Assembly: GCA_947624365.1 (NCBI GenBank) | Contig: CANQJY010000017.1 | Coordinates: forward strand, 1 to 15,790 | DNA length: 15,790 bases | Source: an uncultured Clostridia bacterium | Lineage (GTDB): Bacteria; Bacillota; Clostridia; TANB77; CAG-508 | Direction of reading: 5' to 3' | In this document: positions 1 through 7,109 of the stretch, piece after piece | Layout of the letters: each line of letters starts with the position of its first letter | Numbering within the stretch: position 1 is the first letter of the stretch | Made by a program: the position numbers and the translations under genes | The notes under the pieces: generated by a model | Told to the model about the DNA's origin: nothing | Database searches by the model: none | What the model saw: only the letters and a program-made list of their open reading frames with translations

Positions 1-10
1 AGGAAGTAAA

Positions 11-784
11 ATGAAAAAAGGAAAAACAATTATATGGATTGTAGTATGTGTCGCAGTTGTTGTACTAATAGGTGTAATTGCATATGGATATTATAAAAAA
101 GCAACAATGGAAGTAAAAAATCCAATAGCAACAATGGAAGTTGAAAACTTTGGAACAATTAAGCTAGAATTATATCCTGATAAAGCACCAGAGAGTGTTG
201 CAAATTTTATTGCATTAGCTAATAGAGGATTTTATAATGGAAATAAATTTCATAGAATAGTAAAAGATTTTATGATACAAGCAGGAAGTAAAGATGGTGC
301 AGGAACATCAAATGCAACATTAGCAGATTTAAAAGACGGAGGAGAAGATAAAGAATATACAATCAAAGGAGAATTTACTGCAAATGGTGTAGACAATAAC
401 ATTAAATTTGAAGAAGGTGTTATTGGAATGGCAAGATCAGATTATAGTCAATATTCTTCAGAATTATTAGATGAATCATACAATTCTGGTAGCTCACAAT
501 TCTTTATTATGACAAAAGAAACATCAAATTTAAATGGAGTATATACAGCATTTGGAAGAGTAACAGAAGGACTAGATGTTGTACATAAAATTGAAGAAGT
601 AGAAGTTAAAGCTGCAGATGATAGTGAAGAATCTAGCAATTCAGAAGTTAGTACACCAGTTAACCCACCTGTTATTAAATCAATATCAGTAGAAACAAAT
701 GGAATTGATTATGGATTACCTAATACATTAGAACCATTTGATTATATGAGTTGGTTCTATCAAAATTATAATGTAGGTGAATAA
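11..784 (+). CDS. Membrane-anchored cyclophilin-type peptidyl-prolyl cis-trans isomerase
   Basis: Catalyses cis-trans isomerisation of X-Pro bonds, probably on the outer face of the membrane. Residues 7-27 are a single hydrophobic signal-anchor segment after a Lys-rich N-terminus; there is no lipobox cysteine. The cyclophilin domain spans about 40-198: FHRIV at 80-84 carries the catalytic Arg82, DFMIQAG at 86-92, GEFTANG at 120-126, GVIGMARS at 136-143, SQFFIM at 162-167 and TAFGRV at 179-184. The position matching the cyclosporin-contact Trp of human CypA is Asn173, so drug insensitivity is likely (inference). A Ser/Glu-rich linker (about 199-215) leads to a tail with PVNPPVIKSI. AGGAAG at 1-6 sits 4 bases before the ATG. 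pyrG begins 11 bases after the stop, so the two are probably co-transcribed. Residues 31-35 (ATMEV) are duplicated at 40-44. The family call is firm; the native substrate is unknown. Confidence 0.93.
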   Translation: MKKGKTIIWIVVCVAVVVLIGVIAYGYYKKATMEVKNPIATMEVENFGTIKLELYPDKAPESVANFIALANRGFYNGNKFHRIVKDFMIQAGSKDGAGTSNATLADLKDGGEDKEYTIKGEFTANGVDNNIKFEEGVIGMARSDYSQYSSELLDESYNSGSSQFFIMTKETSNLNGVYTAFGRVTEGLDVVHKIEEVEVKAADDSEESSNSEVSTPVNPPVIKSISVETNGIDYGLPNTLEPFDYMSWFYQNYNVGE

Positions 785-795
785 AGGAGTAAAAT

Positions 796-2409
796 ATGAA
801 TACAAAATACATATTTATCACAGGAGGAGTTGTATCAGGATTAGGAAAAGGAATTACAGCAGCATCACTAGGAAGATTATTAAAAAATAGAGGATATAAA
901 GTAACAATTCAAAAATTTGACCCATATATCAATATAGATCCAGGAACTATGAACCCATATGAACACGGGGAAGTTTTTGTGACAGATGATGGAGCTGAAA
1001 CAGACTTAGATTTAGGTCATTATGAAAGATTTATAAATGAAAACTTAACTAAAAATTCAAGTATTACAATGGGGCAAATATACTCAAATGTTTTAGACAA
1101 AGAAAGAAGAGGAGATTATTTAGGAAAAACAGTACAAGTAATCCCACATATTACAAATGAAATAAAAGAAAAAATATATGGATTTGAAGAAACTGAAACA
1201 GAAATTGTAATTACAGAAATCGGCGGAACAGTAGGAGATATTGAAGGTTTATCTATTATAGAAGCAATTAGACAAGTGGGCCTTGAAAAAAATCCTGAAG
1301 ACGTAATATATATACATGTAACATTACTACCATATATATTTGGATCAAATGAAATAAAATCAAAACCAACACAACATTCAGTAAAAGAATTACAAAGTTT
1401 AGGAATTAAACCAGATATACTTGTATGTAGAACAGAAAGAGATATACCAGATAATATTAGAGAAAAACTATCACTATTTTGTAATGTTAGAAAAACTAGT
1501 GTTATACAAAATAAAACAGCAGATTGCCTTTATGCAGTACCACTAATGTTAGAAGAAGAAGGATTAGCAAGAGAAGTATGTAATCATTTAAAATTAGAAA
1601 ATTATGTACCAGATAATCAAAAATGGGAAGAAATGATAGACATTATTAGAAAAACAGATAAAGAAAAACATGTAACTATTGGAATTGTTGGAAAGTATGT
1701 AAAATTAGAAGATTCATATCTTTCTGTAATCGAAAGTATTCATCATGCAGGATTTGCAAATGAAGTAACAACAAAAGTAGAATTAATTGATTCAGAAACA
1801 ATAACATCAGACACAGTAAAAGAAAAATTAAGTCACTTAGATGGAATAATCGTACCAGGAGGCTTTGGAGAAAGAGGCATTGAAGGTATGATTGAAACAA
1901 TTAAATATGCAAGAGAAAATAAAGTACCATTTTTAGGAATTTGTTTAGGTATGCAAATGGCTGTAGTAGAATATGCAAGACATGTATTAGGATTAGAAGA
2001 TGCTAATTCAGCAGAATTTAGTAAAACAACACAAAATCCAGTAATTCATATTATGGAAGAGCAAAAAGCAATTAGAAAAAAAGGTGGAACAATGCGTTTA
2101 GGAAGTTATCCATGTGTTTTAAAACCAAATACACTAGCACATAAATTATATGATAAAGAAGAAATTGCAGAAAGACATAGACATCGTTTTGAATATAATA
2201 ATTCATATAAAGAACAATTAGAAAAAGCAGGTTTAATATGTTCAGGAACTTCTCCAGATGGCAGTTTAGTAGAAATTGTTGAAATTAATCAAAACACACA
2301 TCCTTATTTCATTGGAGGACAATTCCATCCAGAATTAAAATCAAGACCAAATAAACCAGCACCTGTTTTTGTAGGATTAGTTGAAGCAGCAAAAAAAAGA
2401 AAAAAATAA
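796..2409 (+). CDS. pyrG: CTP synthase (glutamine-hydrolysing)
   Basis: Converts UTP to CTP using ATP and glutamine-derived ammonia, the last step of de novo pyrimidine nucleotide synthesis in the cytosol. At 537 residues it has normal family length. The N-terminal synthase domain (about 1-267) opens with the P-loop-like GGVVSGLGKG at 10-19, then KFDPYINIDPGTMNP at 40-54 and DLDLGHYERF at 70-79. The C-terminal class I glutaminase domain (about 292-535) has the nucleophile Cys383 in GICLGMQ and the His511/Glu513 pair in QFHPE. GGAG at 786-789 precedes the ATG by 6 bases. It lies 11 bases after the cyclophilin stop and is followed at once by a terminator. No G-rich attenuator like that of Bacillus pyrG is visible upstream, so control by that mechanism is not supported here. 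Confidence 0.99.
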   Translation: MNTKYIFITGGVVSGLGKGITAASLGRLLKNRGYKVTIQKFDPYINIDPGTMNPYEHGEVFVTDDGAETDLDLGHYERFINENLTKNSSITMGQIYSNVLDKERRGDYLGKTVQVIPHITNEIKEKIYGFEETETEIVITEIGGTVGDIEGLSIIEAIRQVGLEKNPEDVIYIHVTLLPYIFGSNEIKSKPTQHSVKELQSLGIKPDILVCRTERDIPDNIREKLSLFCNVRKTSVIQNKTADCLYAVPLMLEEEGLAREVCNHLKLENYVPDNQKWEEMIDIIRKTDKEKHVTIGIVGKYVKLEDSYLSVIESIHHAGFANEVTTKVELIDSETITSDTVKEKLSHLDGIIVPGGFGERGIEGMIETIKYARENKVPFLGICLGMQMAVVEYARHVLGLEDANSAEFSKTTQNPVIHIMEEQKAIRKKGGTMRLGSYPCVLKPNTLAHKLYDKEEIAERHRHRFEYNNSYKEQLEKAGLICSGTSPDGSLVEIVEINQNTHPYFIGGQFHPELKSRPNKPAPVFVGLVEAAKKRKK

Positions 2410-2417
2410 ATATAATT

Positions 2418-2457
2418 AAAAGAAAATACCAAGCTTGTCTAAGTATTTTCTTTTTTT
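2418..2457 (+). terminator. Rho-independent terminator after pyrG
   Basis: A perfect 12-bp stem pairs 2418-2429 (AAAAGAAAATAC) with 2443-2454 (GTATTTTCTTTT), with a 13-base loop. The T-run overlaps the 3' arm and continues to 2457. It begins 8 bases after the pyrG stop codon and separates the cyclophilin-pyrG unit from groES-groEL. The stem is AU-rich, so strength is uncertain. Confidence 0.85.
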
Positions 2458-2524
2458 AAACATATTATTTAAAGCAATGAATATAATAAATTGTGAATTT
2501 TCTGTGAAAAATACAAAAAAGGTA

Positions 2525-2553
2525 TTGACAATTTTATTAATAGGGTATAAATT
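2525..2553 (+). promoter_or_regulatory. Sigma-A promoter of groES-groEL
   Basis: A perfect -35 box TTGACA lies at 2525-2530. The -10 is either TATAAA at 2546-2551 with a short 15-base spacer, or TAAATT at 2548-2553 with a 17-base spacer. Either places the start site at the left half of the CIRCE operator, as expected for HrcA repression. The -35 assignment is clear; the exact -10 is not. Confidence 0.8.
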
Positions 2554-2554
2554 A

Positions 2555-2581
2555 TTAGCAGTCAAACAAACAGAGTGCTAA
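2555..2581 (+). promoter_or_regulatory. CIRCE operator (HrcA binding site)
   Basis: TTAGCAGTC at 2555-2563, a 9-base spacer, and GAGTGCTAA at 2573-2581 match the CIRCE consensus TTAGCACTC-N9-GAGTGCTAA with one change (C to G at the seventh base of the left arm). It overlaps the predicted start site of groES, the classical arrangement for heat-shock repression by HrcA. A further TAGCAC at 2589-2594 can pair with GTGCTA at 2575-2580, giving a competing half-site. hrcA itself is not in the window. Confidence 0.95.
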
Positions 2582-2618
2582 AAACAAATAGCACGAAAAA
2601 AACAAGGAGGTAATAAAA

Positions 2619-2900
2619 ATGATTAGACCATTAGGAAGTAGAGTTCTTATCAAAATGAAAGAAAGTGAAGAAACAACAAAAAGTGGAATTATTTTAGCAA
2701 GCTCAGCACAAGAAAAACCACAAATTGCAGAAGTAATTGAAGTAGGACCAGGCGAAAAGGTAGATGGTAAATTACAAGAAATGTATGTCAAAAAAGGAGA
2801 CAATGTGATTGCAAGTAAATATGCTGGTACAGAAGTTAAATATGAAGGAGAAGAATACATCATAGTAAAGCAAGAAGATATATTAGCAATAGTAGAATAA
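2619..2900 (+). CDS. groES: Co-chaperonin GroES (Hsp10)
   Basis: Forms the heptameric lid of the GroEL folding chamber in the cytosol. At 93 residues it has the usual length. It starts MIRPLGSRVLIK, has the mobile loop at about 17-34 with the hydrophobic GroEL-contact tripeptide IIL at 24-26, and a GPGEK segment typical of the family. AAGGAGG at 2604-2610 is 8 bases before the ATG. groEL starts 19 bases after the stop, and the pair is controlled by the CIRCE promoter just upstream. Confidence 0.98.
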   Translation: MIRPLGSRVLIKMKESEETTKSGIILASSAQEKPQIAEVIEVGPGEKVDGKLQEMYVKKGDNVIASKYAGTEVKYEGEEYIIVKQEDILAIVE

Positions 2901-2919
2901 TAGAAAGGAAGGATATAAA

Positions 2920-4554
2920 ATGGCAAAACAAATTAAATTCGGAGAGGATGCTAGAAAAGCATTATTAGAAGGTGTAAACAAATTAGCAGATACTGTAAAA
3001 GTAACATTAGGACCAAAAGGAAGGAATGTAGTATTAGACAAAAGTTTTGGCTCACCATTAATTACAAATGATGGTGTAACAATAGCAAAAGAAATTGAGT
3101 TAGAAGACAAATATGAAAACATGGGAGCTAGAATTGTAAAAGAAGTATCTGAAAAAACAAATGATGTTGCAGGTGATGGAACAACAACAGCAACTGTTTT
3201 AGCACAAAGTATGATTAAAGAAGGTGTAAAAAATGTTGCAGCAGGAGCTGATCCAATGGCAATGAAAAGAGGTATAGACAAAGCTGTTAATGTTGCAGTA
3301 GAAGGATTAAAAGAAATTAGTTCAGATGTAAATGGAAAAGAAGATATTGCAAGAGTAGCAAGTATATCAGCAAATAGTAGTGAAATAGGTGACTTAATTG
3401 CAGAAGCAATGGAAAAAGTATCAAAAGATGGTGTTATAACAATAGAAGAATCAAAAACATCTAATACAGAATTAAATGTTGTAGAAGGAATGCAATTTGA
3501 CAAAGGATATGTATCACCATATATGGTAACAGATACAGATAAAATGGAAGCAGTATTTGAAAATCCATATATATTAATAACAGATAAAAAAATAAGTAAT
3601 ATTCAAGAAATTCTACCACTATTAGAAGCATTAATGCAACAATCAGGTAAATTAGTAATTATTTGTGATGATATTGAAGGAGAAGCATTATCTACATTGG
3701 TATTAAACAAATTGAGAGGGGTTTTAAATGTTGTAGCAGTAAAAGCACCAGGATTTGGAGATAAAAGAAAAGCAATGCTTGAAGATATTTCAATCTTAAC
3801 AGGAGGAGAAGTAATTACATCTGATTTAGGATTAGAATTAAAAGATGTAACAATAGAACAATTAGGTAGAGCAAAACAAGTAAAAGTACAAAAAGAAAAT
3901 ACTATTATTGTAGATGGCGTAGGAGATAAAGACAAAATAGCAAGCAGAATTAAACAAATAAAAACACAAATAGAAGAAACAACAAGTAGCTATGATAAAG
4001 AAGGATTACAAGAAAGACTAGCTAAACTTTCAGGTGGTGTAGCTGTTATAGAAGTTGGAGCTGCAACAGAAGTAGAAATGAAAGAAAAGAAATTAAGAAT
4101 AGAAGATGCATTATCTGCTACAAAAGCAGCTGTTGAAGAAGGAATAGTTAGTGGTGGAGGAACAGCACTAATAAATGTTATTTCAAAAGTAGAAAAAAGT
4201 ATAGAAAAACTAGAAGGTGGAGAAAAACTAGGTGCAAAAATTGTACTAAAAGCATTAGAAGAACCAGCAAAACAAATTGCAATTAATGCAGGTTTGGAGC
4301 CAGCTGTAATTATAGAAAAAATAAAACAATCACCAGTAGGAACAGGATTTGATGCAAGTAAAGAAGTATATGTTGATATGAAAAAAGCTGGAATTGTAGA
4401 TCCTACAAAAGTAACAAGAAGTGCCCTTCAAAATGCGGCATCAATTAGTTCAATGGTATTAACAACAGAAAGCATAGTAACAGATGTACCAGAAGAAAAA
4501 TCATGTCATGATGAAAGCCATGGAATGGGTGCTGGAATGGAAGGAATGTATTAA
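2920..4554 (+). CDS. groEL: Chaperonin GroEL (Hsp60)
   Basis: ATP-driven protein-folding chamber subunit. Its 544 residues match the family. Visible motifs are GPKGRN at 31-36, the nucleotide-contact Asp51 in TNDGVT, and GDGTTT at 85-90 with Asp86. AAGGAAGG at 2905-2912 precedes the ATG by 7 bases, and groES ends 19 bases upstream. The C-terminal tail retains a Gly/Met-rich end (HGMGAGMEGMY) but also carries an atypical Cys529-His530 and His534. No clear terminator follows, so some read-through into secG is possible. Confidence 0.99.
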   Translation: MAKQIKFGEDARKALLEGVNKLADTVKVTLGPKGRNVVLDKSFGSPLITNDGVTIAKEIELEDKYENMGARIVKEVSEKTNDVAGDGTTTATVLAQSMIKEGVKNVAAGADPMAMKRGIDKAVNVAVEGLKEISSDVNGKEDIARVASISANSSEIGDLIAEAMEKVSKDGVITIEESKTSNTELNVVEGMQFDKGYVSPYMVTDTDKMEAVFENPYILITDKKISNIQEILPLLEALMQQSGKLVIICDDIEGEALSTLVLNKLRGVLNVVAVKAPGFGDKRKAMLEDISILTGGEVITSDLGLELKDVTIEQLGRAKQVKVQKENTIIVDGVGDKDKIASRIKQIKTQIEETTSSYDKEGLQERLAKLSGGVAVIEVGAATEVEMKEKKLRIEDALSATKAAVEEGIVSGGGTALINVISKVEKSIEKLEGGEKLGAKIVLKALEEPAKQIAINAGLEPAVIIEKIKQSPVGTGFDASKEVYVDMKKAGIVDPTKVTRSALQNAASISSMVLTTESIVTDVPEEKSCHDESHGMGAGMEGMY

Positions 4555-4557
4555 AGC

Positions 4558-4586
4558 TTGCAATTTTTAAAAATATATGATAGAAT
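4558..4586 (+). promoter_or_regulatory. Possible sigma-A promoter for secG
   Basis: TTGCAA at 4558-4563 and TAGAAT at 4581-4586 are separated by 17 bases (4/6 and 5/6 matches to consensus). The -35 starts 3 bases after the groEL stop. The spacing is right but the -35 is weak, and AT-rich DNA yields such matches by chance. Confidence 0.45.
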
Positions 4587-4629
4587 AACACAAGTAAAAT
4601 AAAAGGAAGCTAGAAAGGAAGAAAAGTAA

Positions 4630-4878
4630 ATGGAAATCGCAAGAACAATTTTAACAGTTATCTATTTTATAGTGGCATTAGCAGTAGTAATTTTAGCATT
4701 ACTTCAAACAAAAGATGATGGAGGTGCTTCAGCAACAATTACAGGCTCATCATCAAACAACTTTTATGAAAAAAACAAAGGTAAGACAAAAGAAGGAAAA
4801 CTAAAAAGATGGACAATAATACTAGCAATAATATTTGTAGTTTTAACAGTAGTTTTAGGAATTTTATACATGGCATAA
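4630..4878 (+). CDS. secG: Preprotein translocase subunit SecG
   Basis: Small accessory subunit of the SecYEG translocon that aids SecA-driven export. It has 82 residues with two membrane helices (about 6-26 and 60-81) joined by a Gly/Ser-rich then basic loop. LLQTKDDGG at the end of helix 1 and the following Gly/Ser-rich stretch with NNFYEKNKG fit the family. AAAGGAAG at 4615-4622 is 7 bases before the ATG. The neighbour rnr recalls the secG-rnr-smpB order common in Firmicutes. Confidence 0.93.
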   Translation: MEIARTILTVIYFIVALAVVILALLQTKDDGGASATITGSSSNNFYEKNKGKTKEGKLKRWTIILAIIFVVLTVVLGILYMA

Positions 4879-4880
4879 AA

Positions 4881-4907
4881 AGGAGCTTTTTAGCTCCTAT
4901 ATTTTTT
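4881..4907 (+). terminator. Terminator-like hairpin between secG and rnr
   Basis: AGGAGCT at 4881-4887 pairs with AGCTCCT at 4892-4898 around a TTTT loop, followed by ATATTTTTT. It starts 2 bases after the secG stop and ends 14 bases before the rnr start. No separate rnr promoter is visible, so termination is probably partial or regulated. CTCCT at 4894-4898 could instead pair with the rnr ribosome site. Confidence 0.7.
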
Positions 4908-4921
4908 AAAAGGAGAAAATC

Positions 4922-6898
4922 ATGGCAAAAAATAAAAATTACCAAGAAGGTATTTTTAGAAAAAATCAAAAAGGATTTGGATTTGTAAAATTAGAAAATG
5001 AAGAAGAAATTTATATATCAAAAGAAAATACCAAAAATGCTTTAAGTGGAGATCAAGTTCTAATTGAAATATTAGAAAATAAAGATGAAACAAAAAAAGC
5101 AGAGGGAAGAATAAAAAAAATAATCAGCCACGAAAGAGATACAATAGTTGGAACTTTTCAAAACAATAAAAATTTTGGATTTGTTGTTCCAGATGATAGG
5201 AATTTTGGAACAGATATATTTATATCTAAGAAAAATTTTGGAAAAGCAAGAAATAATCATAAAGTACTTGTAAAAATTATTAAATATCCACAAAAAGATA
5301 AAAAGGCAGAAGGAAAAATTATTGAAGTTTTAGGTGGCCCAAATAAAGCTGGAATTGATATGTTATCACTTATAAAAGAATATAATTTACCATCAACATT
5401 TCCAGAAAATGTAGTTGAAGAAGCAAAAGCATATGGAGATAAAATAGATCCAAAAGAAATATCAAGACGTGTAGATTTAAGAAATGACATTATTTTTACA
5501 ATAGATGGAGAAGATGCAAAAGATTTAGATGATGCAGTAAGAGTTATTAAATTGCAAAATGGAAATTATCAATTAGATGTGCATATAGCAGATGTAAGTT
5601 ACTATGTAAGAGAAGGAAGTATGCTAGATAGAGAAGCTTTAATTAGAGGGACAAGCATATATATGTTAGGAAGAGTTATTCCTATGCTACCACGAGAATT
5701 ATCTAATGGAATTTGTAGCTTAAATGCTGGAGAAGATAGATTTACTTTATCATGTACAATGGAAATTGACACACAAGGAAAAGTAGTATCTTCAGATATA
5801 TACAAAGGTGTTATAAATGTTACAGAAAGAATGACATATAAAGATGTTCAAAAAATATTAGATAAATCAGATGAACAAGTATTAAAAAGATATAAGGCAT
5901 ATATAACAAATTTTGAAACAATGGCGGAGTTAGCAATAATCTTAAAAAATAGAAGGACAGAACAAGGATATTTAAATCTAGATATACCAGAAAGTAAAAT
6001 AGAATTAGACACATATGGAAAAGTAGTAAATATAAGTAAATATGAAACAACATTCAGTAATGAAATTATTGAACAATTTATGCTAACAGCAAATGAAACA
6101 ATAGCTGAAAAATTTTATTGGTTGCAAGCACCATTTATATACAGAGTACATGAAGAACCAGATATTGATAAAGTAAAAGAACTTAATAAATTCTTGTTTA
6201 ATTTTGGAATGAGAATAAAGATAAATAACGAAAAAGTATATCCAACAGAATTTGCAAAAATATTAGCAGAAGTGAAAGATAAAGAAGAAGAAAAAGTAGT
6301 CTCAAATTTGGTTTTAAGGACATTAAAATTAGCTAAATATGAAGCAGAAAATAAAGGACATTTTGGAATAGGAAGTCAATATTATTGCCATTTTACATCT
6401 CCAATTAGAAGATATCCAGATTTATTTATACATAGAATAATATCAAAATATTTGGAAAATAATTATGATATATCAGAAGAATGGAAAGAAGAATATTTGC
6501 AGAAAGCAGAGGACAGAGCTAATCAATCCTCAGAACGAGAAAAAGTTGCTACTAAAGTAGAACGTGATAGTGAAGATTTGAAAAAAGCAGAATATATGGA
6601 AGGCAAAACTGGGGAAGAATATGAAGGTATTATATCATCTGTCACACAATTTGGTATATTTGTAGAATTACCAAATACAGTAGAAGGTTTAATTCGATTT
6701 GAAAACATGGGAGATGAATACTTTATTTATGACGAAAATCGAAAAAGGCTTATTGGAGAAAAAACTAACACAGTTTTTAAAATTGGAGACAAAGTTAAAA
6801 TTCGTGTTATATCAGCCAATAAGCAACTAAGACAAATAGATTTTTCTTTACAGCCAAACAGCAATATTACAGAAGATGATAACAATCAAACAAAATAG
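4922..6898 (+). CDS. rnr: Ribonuclease R (RNB-family 3'-5' exoribonuclease), short form
   Basis: Processive 3'-5' exoribonuclease that degrades structured RNA in the cytosol. Domain order: cold-shock domain 1 (about 8-52, KGFGFVKLENEEEIYIS), cold-shock domain 2 (about 72-122, NFGFVVPDD), RNB catalytic domain (about 182-515) and S1 domain (about 564-644). The metal-binding aspartates are Asp195, Asp201, Asp203 and Asp204 in TIDGEDAKDLDDAV, followed by HIADVSYYV; RRYPDLFIHR lies near the end of RNB. At 658 residues it is shorter than Bacillus RNase R (about 780) because the N-terminal helix-turn-helix domain is absent. AAAAGGAG at 4908-4915 precedes the ATG by 6 bases, and no upstream in-frame extension fits between it and secG. 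smpB, often the next gene, is absent. Confidence 0.96.
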   Translation: MAKNKNYQEGIFRKNQKGFGFVKLENEEEIYISKENTKNALSGDQVLIEILENKDETKKAEGRIKKIISHERDTIVGTFQNNKNFGFVVPDDRNFGTDIFISKKNFGKARNNHKVLVKIIKYPQKDKKAEGKIIEVLGGPNKAGIDMLSLIKEYNLPSTFPENVVEEAKAYGDKIDPKEISRRVDLRNDIIFTIDGEDAKDLDDAVRVIKLQNGNYQLDVHIADVSYYVREGSMLDREALIRGTSIYMLGRVIPMLPRELSNGICSLNAGEDRFTLSCTMEIDTQGKVVSSDIYKGVINVTERMTYKDVQKILDKSDEQVLKRYKAYITNFETMAELAIILKNRRTEQGYLNLDIPESKIELDTYGKVVNISKYETTFSNEIIEQFMLTANETIAEKFYWLQAPFIYRVHEEPDIDKVKELNKFLFNFGMRIKINNEKVYPTEFAKILAEVKDKEEEKVVSNLVLRTLKLAKYEAENKGHFGIGSQYYCHFTSPIRRYPDLFIHRIISKYLENNYDISEEWKEEYLQKAEDRANQSSEREKVATKVERDSEDLKKAEYMEGKTGEEYEGIISSVTQFGIFVELPNTVEGLIRFENMGDEYFIYDENRKRLIGEKTNTVFKIGDKVKIRVISANKQLRQIDFSLQPNSNITEDDNNQTK

Positions 6899-7021
6899 GA
6901 TAAAGCCGATACCGCCGGCTTTATTTTTATTTTGTTTAATTTCATAAATACCATAAGCAATAGTTCTAATGCCCAACATAATACTAAACAGTATAAAAAC
7001 AAAATTAAATAATAAACGCAT
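6848..7021 (-). CDS. Small two-helix membrane protein downstream of gerC (possible germinant-receptor D-type protein)
   Basis: A 57-codon ORF. AAAGGAGG (complement of 7027-7034) lies 5 bases before the ATG, the strongest kind of ribosome site in the window. The product has two hydrophobic segments (about 3-18 and 37-55) flanking a basic loop with YGIYEIKQNKNKAGG. It is the fourth ORF in line after gerA, gerB and gerC on the same strand. Small two-helix 'D' proteins have been reported beside some Bacillus germinant-receptor operons; the match here is by size, topology and place, not by checked homology. Its last 51 bases run antisense to the rnr 3' end, and it reads through the rnr terminator stem, encoding AGGIGF. 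The inserted palindrome lies between it and gerC. It uses several codons rare in the neighbours (CGT, CTG, GGC). Confidence 0.6.
   Translation of the reverse strand: MRLLFNFVFILFSIMLGIRTIAYGIYEIKQNKNKAGGIGFILFCLIVIIFCNIAVWL
6900..6937 (+). terminator. Rho-independent terminator after rnr
   Basis: A 9-bp stem pairs 6900-6908 (ATAAAGCCG) with 6916-6924 (CGGCTTTAT) around a 7-base loop, followed by a T-rich tail on the + strand. It starts just after the rnr TAG. On the minus strand the tail is weaker, so it may act only partly on the convergent germination operon. It also lies inside the small minus-strand ORF at 6848-7021. Confidence 0.85.
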
Positions 7022-7039
7022 AAAAACCTCCTTTGTTCA

Positions 7040-7109
7040 TGTCCATTTGGGGACGGTCCTTTTTTGGACATTTGAAAATGTCCAAAAAAGGACCGTCCCC
7101 AAATGGACA
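7040..7109. repeat. Perfect 70-base palindromic element (MITE/REP-like)
   Basis: The left arm 7040-7073 and right arm 7076-7109 are exact reverse complements over 34 bases, separated by only 2 bases. Each arm contains TTTGGGGACGGTCC and is bounded by TGTCC and GGACA. The core GGACGGTCC is itself nearly palindromic. The element is much more GC-rich than its surroundings. It abuts the gerC stop codon and leaves 5 bases before the ribosome site of the next minus-strand ORF. From memory, GGGGACGGT repeats are scattered in many Firmicutes genomes, sometimes with REP-type Y1 transposases; none is present here. Confidence 0.9.

Noticed and set aside
2555..2926. 123-codon minus-strand ORF opposite groES
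   Set aside because: Runs across groES and the CIRCE operator with no start signal; a shadow frame.
2883..3503. 206-codon minus-strand ORF opposite groEL
   Set aside because: Lies wholly antisense to a certain groEL, has no ribosome site, and its Ser/Phe/Ile-rich composition is the usual shadow of an AT-rich chaperonin gene.
7040..7109. CRISPR-like repeat
   Set aside because: There is one palindrome only, with no repeated unit-spacer pattern and no cas gene.
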